In this document: positions 9,808 through 22,171 of the stretch, piece after piece
How positions within the stretch are numbered: position 1 is the first letter of the stretch
How the letters are laid out: every line of letters begins with the position of its first letter
From: Ipomoea triloba
Taxonomy: Eukaryota; Streptophyta; Magnoliopsida; Solanales; Convolvulaceae
Direction of reading: 5' to 3'
Length of the DNA stretch: 64,000 nucleotides
NCBI RefSeq assembly: GCF_003576645.1
Contig: NC_044916.1
Location: forward strand, 4,142,307-4,206,306
Program-made: the position numbers and the translations under genes
The notes under the pieces: model-generated
Told to the model about the DNA's origin: nothing
The model's input: the letters and a program-made list of their open reading frames with translations, nothing else
Database searches by the model: none

Positions 9808-12413
9808 TCAACTAAAAACCTCGTAAAATTTCTCGATGACAAGTAGCCCTGAGTCGATGGACTCCAATGGATCTTTACGGAGTCTGTGTCTCAAGCAGTT
9901 AGGGATTACAGTTGCAATATCCTCAGAAGTTACTTCGTTTCTTCCTTTCAGCGAAGCCAATGCTCTTGCAGCCCGGTTCGTGACTATGTCACCCCTCAAT
10001 CCGTCAACGTTCAATTCAGCGCAGACCTTGGAGATTTTGACGCGGAGATCATGGTCGATTGTAACAGAAGAAAGGGAGTTCCTAGCTGAGGCAATTTGGT
10101 TCTGGAGCTTCTCTTGCTCGGCCTTGTAAGACTCCCGGAATTCCTTGGGATTTTTATCAAAGCGAGCTCTCTCCTCGACGATCTTTACTCGCAGTTCTGC
10201 GTCCCGGACTGTTCCCACTTGCGCATGCATTCCAAACCTGTCGAGAAGCTGTGGCCTAAGCTCTCCTTCCTCGGGATTTCCAGAGCCAATAAGAATAAAC
10301 CGAGCAGGATGTGAAATCGAGATTCCCTCTCTTTCAACCGTGTTCCATCCCGAGGCAGCAGAATCCAAAAGCACATCCACTAAATGGTCGTCCAACAGAT
10401 TGACCTCATCGACATAAAGAATTCCTCTATTAGCTTTCGCAAGAAGCCCGGGCTCAAAAGCTTTTACACCCTCAGTGAGAGCCTTCTCAATGTCGATTGT
10501 CCCACATACCCTATCCTCGGTAGCACCTAGTGGCAGGTCAACCATGTTGATTTTGGTCAGCACCACGGGAAGGTCTTCACCCGTCGTAATCTTCTCTCGG
10601 ATTTCCACACTCATTACCTCCGGATCATCTGGATCCGAATTGAACGGATCACCAGCAACTACTTTGATTTCAGGAAGTAAATCTACCAACGATCGAACCG
10701 TAGTGGACTTCCCAGTTCCCCTATCACCCATAATCATTACACCTCCAATCTTTGGATCAATCACATTGAGCAAAAGACATAATTTCATCTCATCTTGTCC
10801 TACTATAGCAGAAAAGGGATAAACTGGCCTGCTTTCACTCGCTGCAAGCTTCTTAGCCTGTGATTTCAGAAAGATACAAACTTCATATAAGAACATACAA
10901 ATCTAGCATCAAGTTGGATACAAACTAAACCAAGATCCCAGTTTTTCAGAATTACTCTCCTTATCCATTAGAAATAGGCATTGCAAAGAAATACCTCAAC
11001 ATTTCAAGCAAACAGAATAAGCATTTCTTATCCTTCAAATTTGTGAGCAATAACACCAACTAAAACTAGTTCCTTTAGTTAATTAAACTCAAAGGAATCA
11101 CAATTTAAAAGCAACCTCTGAAGCCTAGTAGCCAAGTTGACACAAATCATATCGTGGAAAGGTGGACCTTGGTCCAAAACAAGGTCGTTTATGTCAAAAT
11201 TCCTGTTTTTTTATCTTCTTTTTTCCTTTACACCGTTAGCGGTGTTAACCATTTATATGTTCAGAAACTCAAAGCTTAATGTTCAGAAATTAGACACTAT
11301 GCGTTTAGAAACTCAAAGCTTAGCTTAATGTTCAGAAACTAGACACTATATATATATATTCATAAACTCAAAGTTTAATGTTCATAAATTAGATACTACA
11401 GCATTCACTCTGTTACATGTTCAGAAACTCAAAGCTTAATGTTAAACTAAACATTATACGTTCAAAAACTCAAAACTTAATGTTAAGAAACACGTTCGAC
11501 GTAGTTTTTGGAAAATGAAACGGCACCCCCATTAATCATGACAGCTGAAACGCCTTCGTTTTGGACCAAGGTCCATTAATCGTTGTTCAGAAACTCAACA
11601 CTATATGTTCAGAAACTCAAAGCTTAGCTTAATATTCAGAAACTAGACAATATATGTTCAAAAACTCAAAGATTAATGTTCATAAATTAGATACTATAGC
11701 ATTCACTCTGTTACATATTCATCAACAACTCAAAATTTAATGTTAAGAAACTAGACACTATATGCTCATATACTCAAAGCTTAATGTTCATAAAATAGTA
11801 CTATGTTTCGAAACTCAAAGCTTAATGTTCAGAAACGCATTCCGCACAGTTTTTGAAAAATGAAACCCCACTTCATTTATCATAACAGCTGAATTTTGGA
11901 CCCGAGTCCACCTTGCAAGGCAGACCAAGTGAATTGCAATTCTTTTCAAGAAAAAAAAAAGTGAATTGCAATTCATAAAATTGTCAGCATTGTGTAGCAA
12001 AAGGCACATAAAATGATCATAAACAGGGACACCCATATCAAGAAAAGATTGATACCCGTTCTTGAGCAGGGGTAGCTTCAGTGGCAACATTTGAAATTGA
12101 GACATGGAATTGAGGCCTCCCCTTGTTCACTCGCAACCCAATCCCTCCATAGAACTTCTTCCCCACACTCAACCCTGCACTCAATCCAAAGATAAACAAA
12201 AACCCATTAAAATCACAGCAAATCCCCAAATACCCAGGGCAACAAAAAGGCACAGCACGCATCAAGAAGATCCAAGAAATGGGCTTTTTCACACATACCT
12301 GATGAAGGGGAGAGGGAGAAGATGGAGGACTTGGAGGGGTGAGAAGACAAAAAAGGTTTAGAAGCAAGAATTGCCAGTGTAGAGGAGGAAGTTCCTCCAA
12401 GAAGAGTAGCCAT
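9808..12413 (-). CDS. CHLI: Magnesium-chelatase subunit ChlI, chloroplast precursor
   Basis: Minus-strand exons are 12299-12413, 12056-12174 and 9808-10857, giving 427 residues in phase. Subunit I is the AAA+ ATPase that, with ChlD and ChlH, drives ATP-dependent insertion of Mg2+ into protoporphyrin IX, the first committed step of chlorophyll synthesis in the plastid stroma. Residues 1 to about 60 are Ser/Thr-rich with few acidic residues, typical of a transit peptide. The domain starts at [14 protein letters not shown] (about 91). Walker A is GDRGTGKST (122-130), Walker B is ILYVDE (224-229), and sensor/arginine-finger regions follow in [19 protein letters not shown]. Cysteines 105 and 196 lie where thioredoxin-sensitive cysteines occur in plant ChlI. 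The C terminus ([15 protein letters not shown]) is very conserved. Length matches the family (about 420-430). Intron 2 (10858-12055) is enlarged by hairpin-ended repeats. All splice sites are GT-AG. Confidence 0.96.
11150..11915. mobile_element. Hairpin-ended elements H4a/H4b in CHLI intron 2
   Basis: The left end has GGTGGACCTTGGTCCAAAAC, and an inverted copy GTTTTGGACCAAGGTCC sits at 11557-11573. A second right-hand hairpin TTTGGACCCGAGTCCACCTTGCAAGG is at 11892-11918. The interior repeats TGTTCAGAAACTCAAAGCTTAA and AGAAACTAGACACTATA units many times with drift. Two adjacent or nested copies are likely. They account for most of the 1.2-kb intron. Confidence 0.6.
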
Positions 12414-13872
12414 AGCTAAAGAATGACTGGTTTCAGTGAGTGAAGGTTTTAAAGAATGAGTGTTTGGTGTTGAGCAAAGCGACTTGGCATTGAGTGTTTA
12501 GAGGACTATTGGTTCCAGTCTGTGATGGGTTTTGGCCTTTTGGGGTACTCAGGATAAGAAGATAGATTTCCAATTTTTCCATCAAATCTTTTTTTTTTTT
12601 TTTTTTTTTAAATAGTTCTTTATCGGATTTTCAGAATTTTAGGTAATTATAATTGTACTTTTGGCTATAATCCAATGCGATTCGCGCATGTTAGTTATAA
12701 TGGGGTTTGAATTCAATGGATGGGATCTTGAGTAGAACCCCATCTAGGCATCTAGCTAAAAAGTTTTTCCAAAATTATATTTTTAAAAATATTTCACCAT
12801 TTTAAATGACATAATAAATTGTGATAAGCATCAAAGATATTTCATACATAGATTTTAAAATTTTTTAGACATTTTATATTTGTTGTATCAAAATATTCGA
12901 TGATCTAATCATACAAGTATCTTTTTGAATGCCAAAGGTCTTGTGGTCAAGTGGCATAGCTGTGGTCGGTTCTGTAGATTATATGATTTATGATTTTAAA
13001 GTCATTTGTATTATGTTAGGGGAATTAAGCATATCCTTTTTTTTTAGGACATTATAGGTGTGGCGTAGTTTTTGTTTTTCTAAGTTGTATTAAAAAACAG
13101 GTCTCTTAATTAATCGAATTAATTTTTGTGGAGTGAATAATTTGAAACGAAAAAAATTATGTTATTAATTAATTCGGTTAAAAATGTAGTGTTCACTTAA
13201 TTAACCAAAATATAAACTCTAGCCCATTTCATTTTGATTAAATTAATTATTTAGCGTAATATATACTTAAATGTAGTACTCTTTATGTAAATTCCAATTA
13301 ATTTAATTAATTAATTGAATTAATTGAAAATAAATTTTAAAGCAATTTTACTAAATTTTTTAAAAAAAAGGTTAATTCAATCTTGATTAATTGATTTATT
13401 TTACTAAAAATAGTTGGTGGACGCATTCAAAATTTTTAAAAGTTATCAATAACATTATAATTGACCGACATAAACATATGATAGCAACTTTTCTTAAACG
13501 GCATGCAAATTATTACGTCAACCACAACAAAAGTGCATTTTTAATATATTAAAAGTACATTATTCGTGTTTTGAATTATATTATTCAAAATAATGTATTT
13601 CTAGTACTCAAATATTGTATTTTTTTAACATAATGTACATTTTTAATATATTTAAAGTACATTATTTGTGTACTAATTGTATATTATTTATAGTATGATG
13701 CACACAGTTATGTAAACCCTAGTCCACAATAATAATTGAGGCGCCATGGGTCAGGCTTTGTTGTGGACTGGGGAAAGACATCCTTTTTTTGGGCTCTAAT
13801 ATTGCCCCCCATAGTATGGGCTACTGCATATCCATAAATTCCAACACTTACTATATATGGATGTCGACATTA
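12414..13872. other. CHLI upstream region and AT-rich intergenic DNA
   Basis: The CHLI promoter must lie just right of 12413 (reading leftward), but I see no convincing TATA box. A degenerate plus-strand SINE-like head is at 12926-12990 (CTTGTGGTCAAGTGGCATAGC). The rest is AT-rich with TTAATTAA words and no supported gene. Confidence 0.4.
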
Positions 13873-14419
13873 TGGGTTGTTATGCCGTGGACCCAGGTCC
13901 ACCTTGCAAGGTGGACTTGGGTCTACATTCACATATACTATACATTATATTCACATACACTATACTCTACATTCACAATTTGTAAACTCCACATTTACAC
14001 ATTATAGGATTATATGTTTAGTAAGTATATTATCACTGTTATGCATTCACACATTCAAAACTCTATATTCACAGGTTCTATACTCCACATTCACACATTA
14101 CAAAGCTACAAGTTGCTAGAACTTCTTAACTCTATTACAGATTCACACATGCATAACTCTACATTCACGATTTCTATACTCCATATTCACAATTTGAAAC
14201 CTCCACATTCACACATTTCTGGGCAACTCTACATTCACACAATCATAAATCTACATTCACGATTTCTATACTCTACATTCACACTTTGAAACCTCTACAT
14301 TCACACATTTTTGGACAACTCTATATTCAGCAATATGTTTATTTAAAAAAAAAAAAGGACGTAGTTTTGGACCCAAGTCCACCTTGCAAGGTGGACCTGG
14401 GTCCACAGCATAATTTGCC
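13873..14419. mobile_element. Hairpin-ended element H5 (CTACATTCACAC subfamily)
   Basis: Both ends carry the same long palindrome: GTGGACCCAGGTCCACC-TTGCAA-GGTGGAC on the left (13887-13917) and its near-exact inverse on the right (14369-14405). The outer arms TTATGCCGTGG and CCACAGCATAA are also inverted. The interior is about 20 drifting units of CTACATTCACA(C/A)..-type, 20-35 bases apart. No protein is encoded. Confidence 0.7.
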
Positions 14420-14445
14420 GCTGCATTATCGCCCTTAAAAAGAGT

Positions 14446-14570
14446 GGTCTAGTGGGTGGGGTGCAGTGTATGATCTTCGTATTTAAAAATCATGAGTTTA
14501 ATTCTTGTAATACATCTCAGTTAATTCGGCATGTTGCCATTAGACCACAAGATCTTTGGATTAATTAAAA
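14446..14570 (+). repeat. SINE-like repeat
   Basis: GTGGTCTAGTGGGTGGGGTGC looks like an A box and ATGAGTTTAATTC like a decayed B box. It ends with an inverted copy of the family's CCAAAGATCTTGTGGTCTAA word. Confidence 0.4.
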
Positions 14571-16890
14571 TTTAGATAGTTGTCTTTTATTCTAGTTTAA
14601 ATTTAATGGGTTTACCCGTTAAATTTCACATCTTAATGATTCAACCCATTAAGATTAATATATTAGTTATGATTTTTTAAATGTTATTTTATAAGTTTAA
14701 AAATGTTATGACATGTTATGGATTGATTTGTTTATAAATATTTTGTTGGGTTAAAATGTAGATTTTTATTTTATTTTATTTCTAAAGTTTTGTGATAAAA
14801 AAGTCATGTTAACAAATCTAAAGGTTTTAAACATGTTATAATGTTATACTTGTCAAGTTGACCTAAAACCTATTAACCAAACATATCTATTATGTCAACC
14901 CAATTAAAAATTACGCTCATATTCATATTTAGAATTTTAACACGTTAAACTTAACTAATCGTGTCTATGTTTATCCTTATCATATCGCGTGTGCGTTGTA
15001 ATCATGTCAACTGTTTAACAAACTTGTTTACATTGATTGCTTTGTCTATAGTCTAATGATGCATATAGATTTTTAATTAGCTCTCTTTCTTTCTTTCCCA
15101 CCAAGATCCTCCTCACTTGACCAACCAACTCCCATGAACTAAATCTCCCCCTCTTGAGCCAAGCTCACAACCATTCTATACTAGTTGCCATTGCCTCGTC
15201 AATAGTTATATTATGAGCCATAATATATCAATATAAACTTAAGTCATAATTAAAAAATAATAACAATATTTTTCCATGATTTAACTCCTAATGTTTACCT
15301 CTTAATATGAAAATAAAATTCTTTTTATTCATTATATACCATGAATGGGAGGATCTCACTCGTTTTTGAAAAAAAAAAAAAAAGAATATGCATATTAACT
15401 TATTAAGTAAATATAAAAAGAATTAATTAAATATTACCAAGCAAGGAGGTGAAAAATTTTGAGGTAAAATTAAGAGGGGAATGTATCATTACTGTGATAA
15501 AAATTGATAAGTTATGGGGACCAAAATTGTTCATAATCTGACTTAACAATAAAACTCTTTATCATGAATTGTTCGACCTCACCCTACCTTTAAAAAAAAA
15601 TCTACTTCTTATATTGCTATATCGCATGGTGAAAAACTTTGGTGAAATTTTTTTGTCCTTCTAGCTTGACCCATTCAAATAATCTCTAACAATATTTTTC
15701 TCCCTAATTTTTTAAAAAACTTAAATTTATTTGTTATGGAATATTTTTCTTTTTGCACAAATAAATCAATATATAAAATATTATTGAAATATCTTAATTG
15801 AGATTTTTTAAAAAATATTTTTTTTAATGCACCTACAAGTCCATTAAATTATGTTTATTAAGTCATTATTATTATGAATTCATTAAATGCTTAGATATAT
15901 TACGACACTATTACAAAAATTTACTAATAACTCACTATTGGAGTTGATCCATCTATACATTAATGCACGTACATCAATATATTACAGGCCGGCCGGTCGG
16001 TTTATCAAGTTATTAACTAGTATTAGTGTGAGTTTATTAAATTCATTAAGTCAACATAAAGGGCGGGGTGGCGGGCGGAGTAAGAGGGGAGAATGTGAAC
16101 AGAATAGATGATGAGGGGAATTGAAACTACTTGTCCTTATCCACAACCTACCTTAATTTATATATGCTGATGCTAAGTATCTATCTATATATGCTTATCT
16201 CATCATCCTATACCTATACCTATGCCTAGTTGGGCAATTAACAAAAAGCTAAGTCAAATTTGACCCTTATTGCTCATATCTTCCACATGGGAAAACCTCT
16301 TTTCGCCAATATGGTTGGCTTATCACCTCACTTCATCCATGTCTATCACCACCACACCAGTGTGCAGCACCAGCAGAGTGATGATCTAGTGGTTGATAGA
16401 GTATGATTTTTTGACAAAAAGTTTAATTATTATTATACAAAATTTACACGATGCAAACCTTTGGGGAGTGATTGCATATTTTTTTGTTACCAAAAAAAAA
16501 AAAAACCCAGAACAACTCAATTGATTCTAGAGAGATTAAAAATATAGCCTATTAGTAAGGACACAGTATCAAATCACCCTTATAACTGTGTCTGTGTGAG
16601 TATCAAAAACTGATCTTCTTCTAATTTATTGTGATTTATTCCTCTAGGCTAAGGTGTGGGCCTAAGATAAGGGTATAGTATTTACCTTTTGGAAAAAAAA
16701 AAAAAAAAAAAGAATATGCCAATCATCTCTCTCTCACTTTTAACGGATAACTGCTGAATCGTCCAACCACCGACACTCCACCGTTCGTCCAATGATGTTG
16801 AAACCTCAGTCCGTGTCTACTCAAAATCTTCTTATTCCTCGCTGTCATTAAACTGCACATAATATTCCCCAATCCCTATCTCCATCACTT
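14571..16890. other. AT-rich intergenic DNA upstream of CLE gene A
   Basis: Several poly-A runs (15368, 16490, 16693) and no reading frame with recognisable similarity. The last 200 bases are the presumptive promoter of the CLE gene at 16977. Confidence 0.4.
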
Positions 16891-16898
16891 CATCTCTG

Positions 16899-16906
16899 TA
16901 TATATA
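16899..16906 (+). promoter_or_regulatory. TATA box of CLE gene A
   Basis: TATATATA lies 71-78 bases upstream of the ATG at 16977, leaving room for a start site about 30 bases downstream and a 5' UTR of about 45 bases. Confidence 0.55.
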
Positions 16907-16976
16907 CACTCACAGATTGCTCTATTTTTCACATACTCAAATCTCAATCAATCAACCTCACATACATACAGTTCAC

Positions 16977-17204
16977 ATGGCTGCTATTAGGTTCAAGTTT
17001 TCAGTGTGTCTGGCATTGATCTTGCTTTCATCTTCAGCGACGACTACGAAGACGACCCAAGCTCGGGTTATAAAGCCGATCAGGGTTGCCAGGGAGGCGC
17101 TGCAGAAGATGCAATTCGAAATGGAGAAGAATGCCGCCGTGAATGGGCTGCCGGAGCGTGTTGCCCCCGGCGGACCTGACCCTCATCATCACTTTCTTCC
17201 TTAA
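16977..17204 (+). CDS. CLE-family secreted peptide precursor (A)
   Basis: An intronless 75-residue precursor. A signal peptide with hydrophobic core VCLALILLSSSA covers about residues 9-22. A charged variable domain follows, and the CLE motif RVAPGGPDPHHH is at residues 61-72 with only FLP after it. CLE peptides are processed to 12-13-residue, often hydroxylated and arabinosylated ligands of LRR receptor kinases. This motif resembles the A-type CLE1-7 group, whose members act in root, shoot and nutrient responses. Pro4, Gly6, Pro7, Asp8, Pro9, His11 and His12 of the motif are all present; His at position 10 in place of the usual Gln/Arg/Leu is less common. The ATG at 16977 is the one that places the signal peptide at the very N terminus; an upstream in-frame ATG at 16917 would add 20 residues. 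Which receptor it uses cannot be told. Confidence 0.93.
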   Translation: MAAIRFKFSVCLALILLSSSATTTKTTQARVIKPIRVAREALQKMQFEMEKNAAVNGLPERVAPGGPDPHHHFLP

Positions 17205-17569
17205 TGCCGCGCTGAAGTTAAAGATAGATGATAAACAGACTGCTGATGAGACCACTTAATTACAGTAGCTAGCTTTTACATTTACAGTTTTTCTTGATAA
17301 CACTTATACGTACGTGGTTTTGCATGTATGCATGCTATATTAGAATTAATGCATGCACGCATGCATATGTGGAATCTTAAATTTGTACGTAAAGATAGAT
17401 ACATAGTTGGTCGGACTTTTGTACAAGAACCTCGTACTTCTTGTGAGTTTGGAGAGTGTGCGTGGCTACCTTATACATCTAAAAATCGAACTAACTATAT
17501 TACTATATTATTTGTCTTTGACTCTTTGAGTTATGTATGATGGATGGATGGAGACTCTAAAGTACTGCA

Positions 17570-17572
<3 letters not shown>

Positions 17573-17612
<40 letters not shown>

Positions 17613-17764
17613 NNNNNNNNNNNNNNNNNNNNNNNNNNNNNNNNNNNNNNNNNNNNNNNNNNNNNNNNNNNNNNNNNNNNNNNNNNNNNNNNNNNNNNNN
17701 NNNNNNNNNNNNNNNNNNNNNNNNNNNNNNNNNNNNNNNNNNNNNNNNNNNNNNNNNNNNNNNN

Positions 17765-17808
<44 letters not shown>
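17573..17808. other. Assembly gap in a poly-T tract
   Basis: Bases 17613-17764 (152 bases) are N, flanked by about 40 T on each side. This looks like a sequencing failure in a long homopolymer. The reading frames across it are artefacts. Confidence 0.95.
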
Positions 17809-17809
<1 letters not shown>

Positions 17810-19236
17810 TGTTTTGAAAACATTTAACATCGTTTACATCCATGAGTAATATAATTAATTTTTATGCATATTAAACAAAATTGTGAAAATATTTCTTATG
17901 TTCTATATCCCATTTTGTGCTACCTTTTCTCTAAAAGTAATATACATGCATGCATGCTTCACATATGAGTACAAGCTAGAACAAGTTAGTATGAGACAAC
18001 CCCAACCAAGTTAATCGTTTAAGTGTTGATTTGGTAATTATATTACAACGACTATGATTAGTACAACGAGCGCAATAATAACTGCAACGCTCTTCTCAAT
18101 AAGTGAAAAGTACTCTTAATAAATGTTGTTGCGGTGCTATGTAATAAGTGCATTGGCTCTACGTTTAGTGCAACTGTTCCACCTGCTCTTTGCCAAGTTC
18201 CTAACAGCTACTATTAGACTATCTTAATTGCTTTGATGGTTAGACTAATAGTGTTTCAGGTCGGGTTTAACATATCCTATTATCCCGTCATCAACCCCCT
18301 ACTCCCGAGCTACGAGCGTACCAAAGTTAGCAAATGAGTAATAATAATAGTGGACTCATCCAATCATCTCGTCACCAGCCCCCTTTTTCTTAGTTGCGAG
18401 TGTAGCAGAGTCAGCTTGGGAGTAGTGACATCCAAAATTACCCTTTCATATTTTTATTAATTGTGATCCATATGTGACAACACCAAGACCAATTCCAACT
18501 CGAGTTGACAAGTTCACAATTGATGTAGTTGGAATACCTAACTGAATTAAAAGTAGCTAATGACAAGCTCGATTCCACGCCTCGTGGAGAAGCGCCAATA
18601 CCCCTTGGAGGATGACCCCCAGTTGTACATGGTCGATGGACTTCTAGCGTACATGCTCGAGGAAGGTTCTCGATGAAGTTATAGAAACGGACTTAACATA
18701 TGGGGCTAGTTTGTCTTGTCCCGCCTGAGCTGTGAGATTTTAAACCAACAGGCTTAGCGAGCTGGCGGGGGCCCACCAAGCCTGCCAAAGTACTAAATTT
18801 AAAAAAGTGAATAAAATAAATAAATGTTAAAAATTTACAAAACAAAAACCCTAAGATAATCTCTCAATTTCTTTATTTTTAGATTATCTTTATTTAAATT
18901 TTAGAGCTTAGACTATATAAAATGATTTTAGCATTTACAAATTCTTTTTTACAAATTATAAATTTTCAAAAATTACAAAGTTAATATTTTGACAAACTCC
19001 ATCTAACCCCGCGAGGCAGGGTGGGCCAACGTCCCTTAGGCCTGTATTATTGACAGGCTTTTTAGCCCACCCTACCATAAGGCAAGCTTTTGCAGGTCAT
19101 GCCTTGCCGGTATGCTTTAACATCTCTAGTTCTTGGCCATGTGATGGTCGAGGCACGACATCGACCATTTTTGTTAAGACTTGAAACTTCATTGAGGCTG
19201 GAGCCCAACCATTTTCTTGTGAACTTTCACCCCACT

Positions 19237-19628
19237 CACTACAAAAAAAAGTCAAAAATAGCGATGGATAAATTTCGTCGCTAAATGGCAAAATCCGTCG
19301 CTAAAAGTGTTTAGAGACGGATTAGCGACGGAATTAATCCGTCGCAAAAACCCTCCTGCTAGAATTTAACGAAAATTTTGGAGTTTGTTCGCAAACAATT
19401 CGTCGCTAATATGTCGCTACATTTTGCGCCAAAATTTGCCGCTAAGATTAGCTACGTATTTAATGACGGAAATATTCCGTCGCAATATTCATCACAAATC
19501 CCTCTCTAATCCGTCGCTAAATGTCCATTTAGCTCAAAAAATTAAAATCCGTCGCTAAAATGTCGCTATTCCGTTACTATATTAGCAACGGAAATTTTCC
19601 GTCGCTATATAGGCGTTTTTTTGTAGTG
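19237..19628. mobile_element. CACTA-type MITE with perfect 3-bp TSD
   Basis: The left end CACTACAAAAAAA and the right end TTTTTTTGTAGTG are 13-base inverted repeats beginning with the superfamily signature CACTA. The 3-bp flanks are identical, ACT at 19234-19236 and 19629-19631. The interior carries many copies, in both orientations, of TCCGTCGCTAA / TTAGCGACGGA, as subterminal repeats of CACTA elements do. Length is 392 bp with no coding potential. It is inserted in the gypsy remnant. Confidence 0.85.
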
Positions 19629-20251
19629 ACTTACTTTGTTAGAACAATGGTTCCACAAATTAAAATGGAAATGGCATATTTTATTTTTAGATGACAAGAT
19701 TAATTTGGGCAAACCATGATCAATAGTTACACAAATCCTATTGTGGTTATTCTATTTTCTTAGTGGATGATTTGTTGTTTACATTGCATAGACTCATAGA
19801 CACTTCTTCTAACTCTAGAAGTAGATGGCTCGTGGCCCTCACCCTTTCGTGACACATATTTTTGGGTTGGCCTTGCAGTTGATGTTGTTGTTGTTGCCCT
19901 GGGCGCTTAATAAACTGACTAAAATATCTACTCTGAATGAGTTCTTTTATCTGTCTCTTCAGAACGTTACACTTATCAGTGTTGGCTAACCTGCCGGTGA
20001 AGCCAGTAGTATTTAGTTTGGTATACCTTAGGGGAGATTTTCATGCATTCCTTTGAAAATTGCACTATTCTCATCTCTTTAGTTTGGTGCAAGGTCACGC
20101 TAACCGGATGGGTGAGTGGGGTTAAATGGCGCAAAGAGACCAAGCGAGGTCCTCCCGAGAACTGGTTTGATCTCTACCTCCCTTCTTTGTTGATCCCGAG
20201 CTAGACATAGACTTGGTTGGAATTGGTTGAACCCGTTTTCTTGGACTTTTC

Positions 20252-20467
20252 TCATCCCATTACCTTCCTCCTATTATCTCTTCTTCTTATTGTCCTCAGC
20301 TCCTCCACCTCTGCAAAATGGTTATTAGCTATCCTCATCAACTCGTCATAAGATTGATGGGAAGACCAGTATACAAGTGTTTGTAGAATTCTACGTACCG
20401 ACCTCATCAGTACCTGGGTGAAAATTAAAACAATTGCCTTCTCATCAAAATCATACATATTGTTCAC
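20252..20467 (-). pseudogene. Gypsy gag fragment
   Basis: The 71-residue frame contains SYDELMRIANNHFAEVEELR, close in style to the Arg/Lys-rich 'ELMRIANKHF' region common in plant gypsy Gag proteins. It is open only over this short stretch, and sequence on both sides is broken by stops. Confidence 0.5.
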
Positions 20468-21871
20468 TTCTTTCTTCTATCTAACTACAAAATCTCTTAG
20501 ACTCTCTCATTTTGTTTGTCTAACAATGCACATTGCACAAATAAGAAAAGTGCTTATTACACGGAATGTTGTTAGAGAAATATGTCAAGAAGTTGTTTGG
20601 CAACTCTACAAAACTTTGTATTGACCAATCTAGGATTGTGATGAACCAATCCTTTCAAAGTGGACAGGAATGCCTTGCACATGATTGCGTCATCTACCTC
20701 GATCATCGATCACTATAGTCGCCTTATAGATTGTCATGTGTACACACGAGTCAAATGCCCCGGTTTAGGCCTGGATAGATGGAAGACTAAAGTCTTTGGA
20801 AAATACTTTAATGTTACTAGAATATACTTTATGAAAATAGTAAACAAGTAGTAGTTGTGTTGCTAAGAGTTTGAGTACAAAAATGAGCATGTCCCTTGCC
20901 TGTCACATGGGTTTAGTATTTATACTAATAAGTATAATGTCTATGATCAATACAACATGCCTAATAATATCTATGACGTTCTTCTCAATAAGTGTCCAGT
21001 CCTCTTCATAGCAGTTGCTCCTTAATGAGCTGGTGCTCTGTTATAAGTGTATTGGTTCTGCGTTTAGTACAATATTGTTCCACTTGCTCGATCTCTTCTC
21101 AACTCCTGGCCATTACTATTTGATGTACTATCTTAATCGCTTTAACGGGTTACACTAAGAGCGTTCCGGGTTGTGTCTAACGACTTATCAAATTATCATG
21201 TTACTTCCAAAAAAGAAATTGTATATATACTAGTGCAAACTCATATCCCTCTTTTAATGTTTAATAAAGGCTACTTACAAGTCTTTCCAATTCTATTTTT
21301 CTTAACCCAAATTGTTATAATTTGAGAATCAATTTCTCATTCACTTATTATATGTTTTAAGTGTATAATATATCGATTAAACTTCACACTTAGAAGAATA
21401 TGAATCCATATATATTGACCTAATACAAATAAAAAATAAATTAAACCACTCAAGCTTTTCCTAAAAAATGTTTTTACATGCCATCTTTAGCTTATTTTCC
21501 AACATAAACTAGCTAATACAAAAATATGGCCAAGACAATGAGCCCTTACAAGGTAATGAATATACTGATCAATCATGCTTAGGTTATGCCGTTATGGTGG
21601 GATGAGAAGCGGAGAATTGATGAAGTGGTAGGAAAGACAATAAGCCCTTTCAACTGTCAAGGGGCTGGCCCGGCCCGCAGATCAAATCAAATTAAAGTAT
21701 AATGTACTAATGATGAGAGCAACGACCACGATAAAGATCCTCTATTTACATATATCATTCACCTCCCTTCGGCGCACACCAAAAAATTATATTCAAGTTA
21801 ATACCATGTTTAGGTCTCAATTTGGTAATTTTTTAAAATTTAATTCTTGAGCAATAACTTTGTTACATTAA

Positions 21872-22171
21872 GGGTGTGTTTGGTTCGCACTTGAGAATTA
21901 AAATCGGAATGGGTATCAAATACTTGATAATGGTAATGAGTTTTGATAAAAGCATTTTACATGTTTGGTAGTATAGTGGAATGTGAGTGATTATTAATAA
22001 TTGGGGAAGCGACTGAGGAAAGAGGGATGGAACCCTTATTTTATTAGAGAATGAATTTTGCAATTAAGGGGTAATCAAAATTCATAGTAGTGTTCTAAAA
22101 ATCTGTCAACCAAACAATAACATTGACTTTAATACTCATTCTTAATAGCTAAACTGTCAACCAAACACACC
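21872..22171. mobile_element. Tourist/Harbinger-like MITE, copy 1
   Basis: It starts GGGTGTGTTTGGTTCGCAC and ends CAACCAAACACACC. The interior has AATCGGAATGGGTATCAAAT and an inverted AATACTCATTC-like word. Copy 2 is at 39547-39843. A TTA/TAA-like target site is plausible (ATTAA on the left, TAG on the right), so the superfamily call is tentative. Confidence 0.5.

Larger units (their letters stand above)
18000..21200 (-). mobile_element. Decayed Ty3/gypsy-like element
   Basis: Diverged direct repeats flank the stretch. About 18010-18300 and 20930-21200 share ordered words: CAATAAGTG, TAAGTG(C/T)ATTGG, TCTGCGTTTAGT / CTACGTTTAGT, GTTCCAC(C/T)TGCTC, CTATCTTAAT(T/C)GCTTT. Between them a minus-strand fragment (20252-20467) resembles retroviral-type gag, so the right-hand repeat would be the 5' LTR. 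No protease or polymerase is left. Gag-only size (3.2 kb) could mean a deletion derivative. Borders are approximate. Confidence 0.45.

Noticed and set aside
9836..10822. Several plus-strand frames of 60-115 codons
   Set aside because: They are antisense shadows of the conserved CHLI exon 3.
11150..11915. Regularly spaced repeats resembling a CRISPR array
   Set aside because: Plant nuclear DNA, drifting repeat units, AT-rich spacers that are themselves related, and hairpin element ends at the borders.
12038..12400. 120-codon minus-strand frame running through the CHLI intron 1 region
   Set aside because: It crosses well-defined splice sites of CHLI exons 1 and 2. The spliced model gives the conserved precursor and this frame does not.
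17508..17849. Open frames of about 90-110 codons on both strands made of poly-Lys/poly-Phe and X
   Set aside because: They are translations of a poly-T tract and an N gap.
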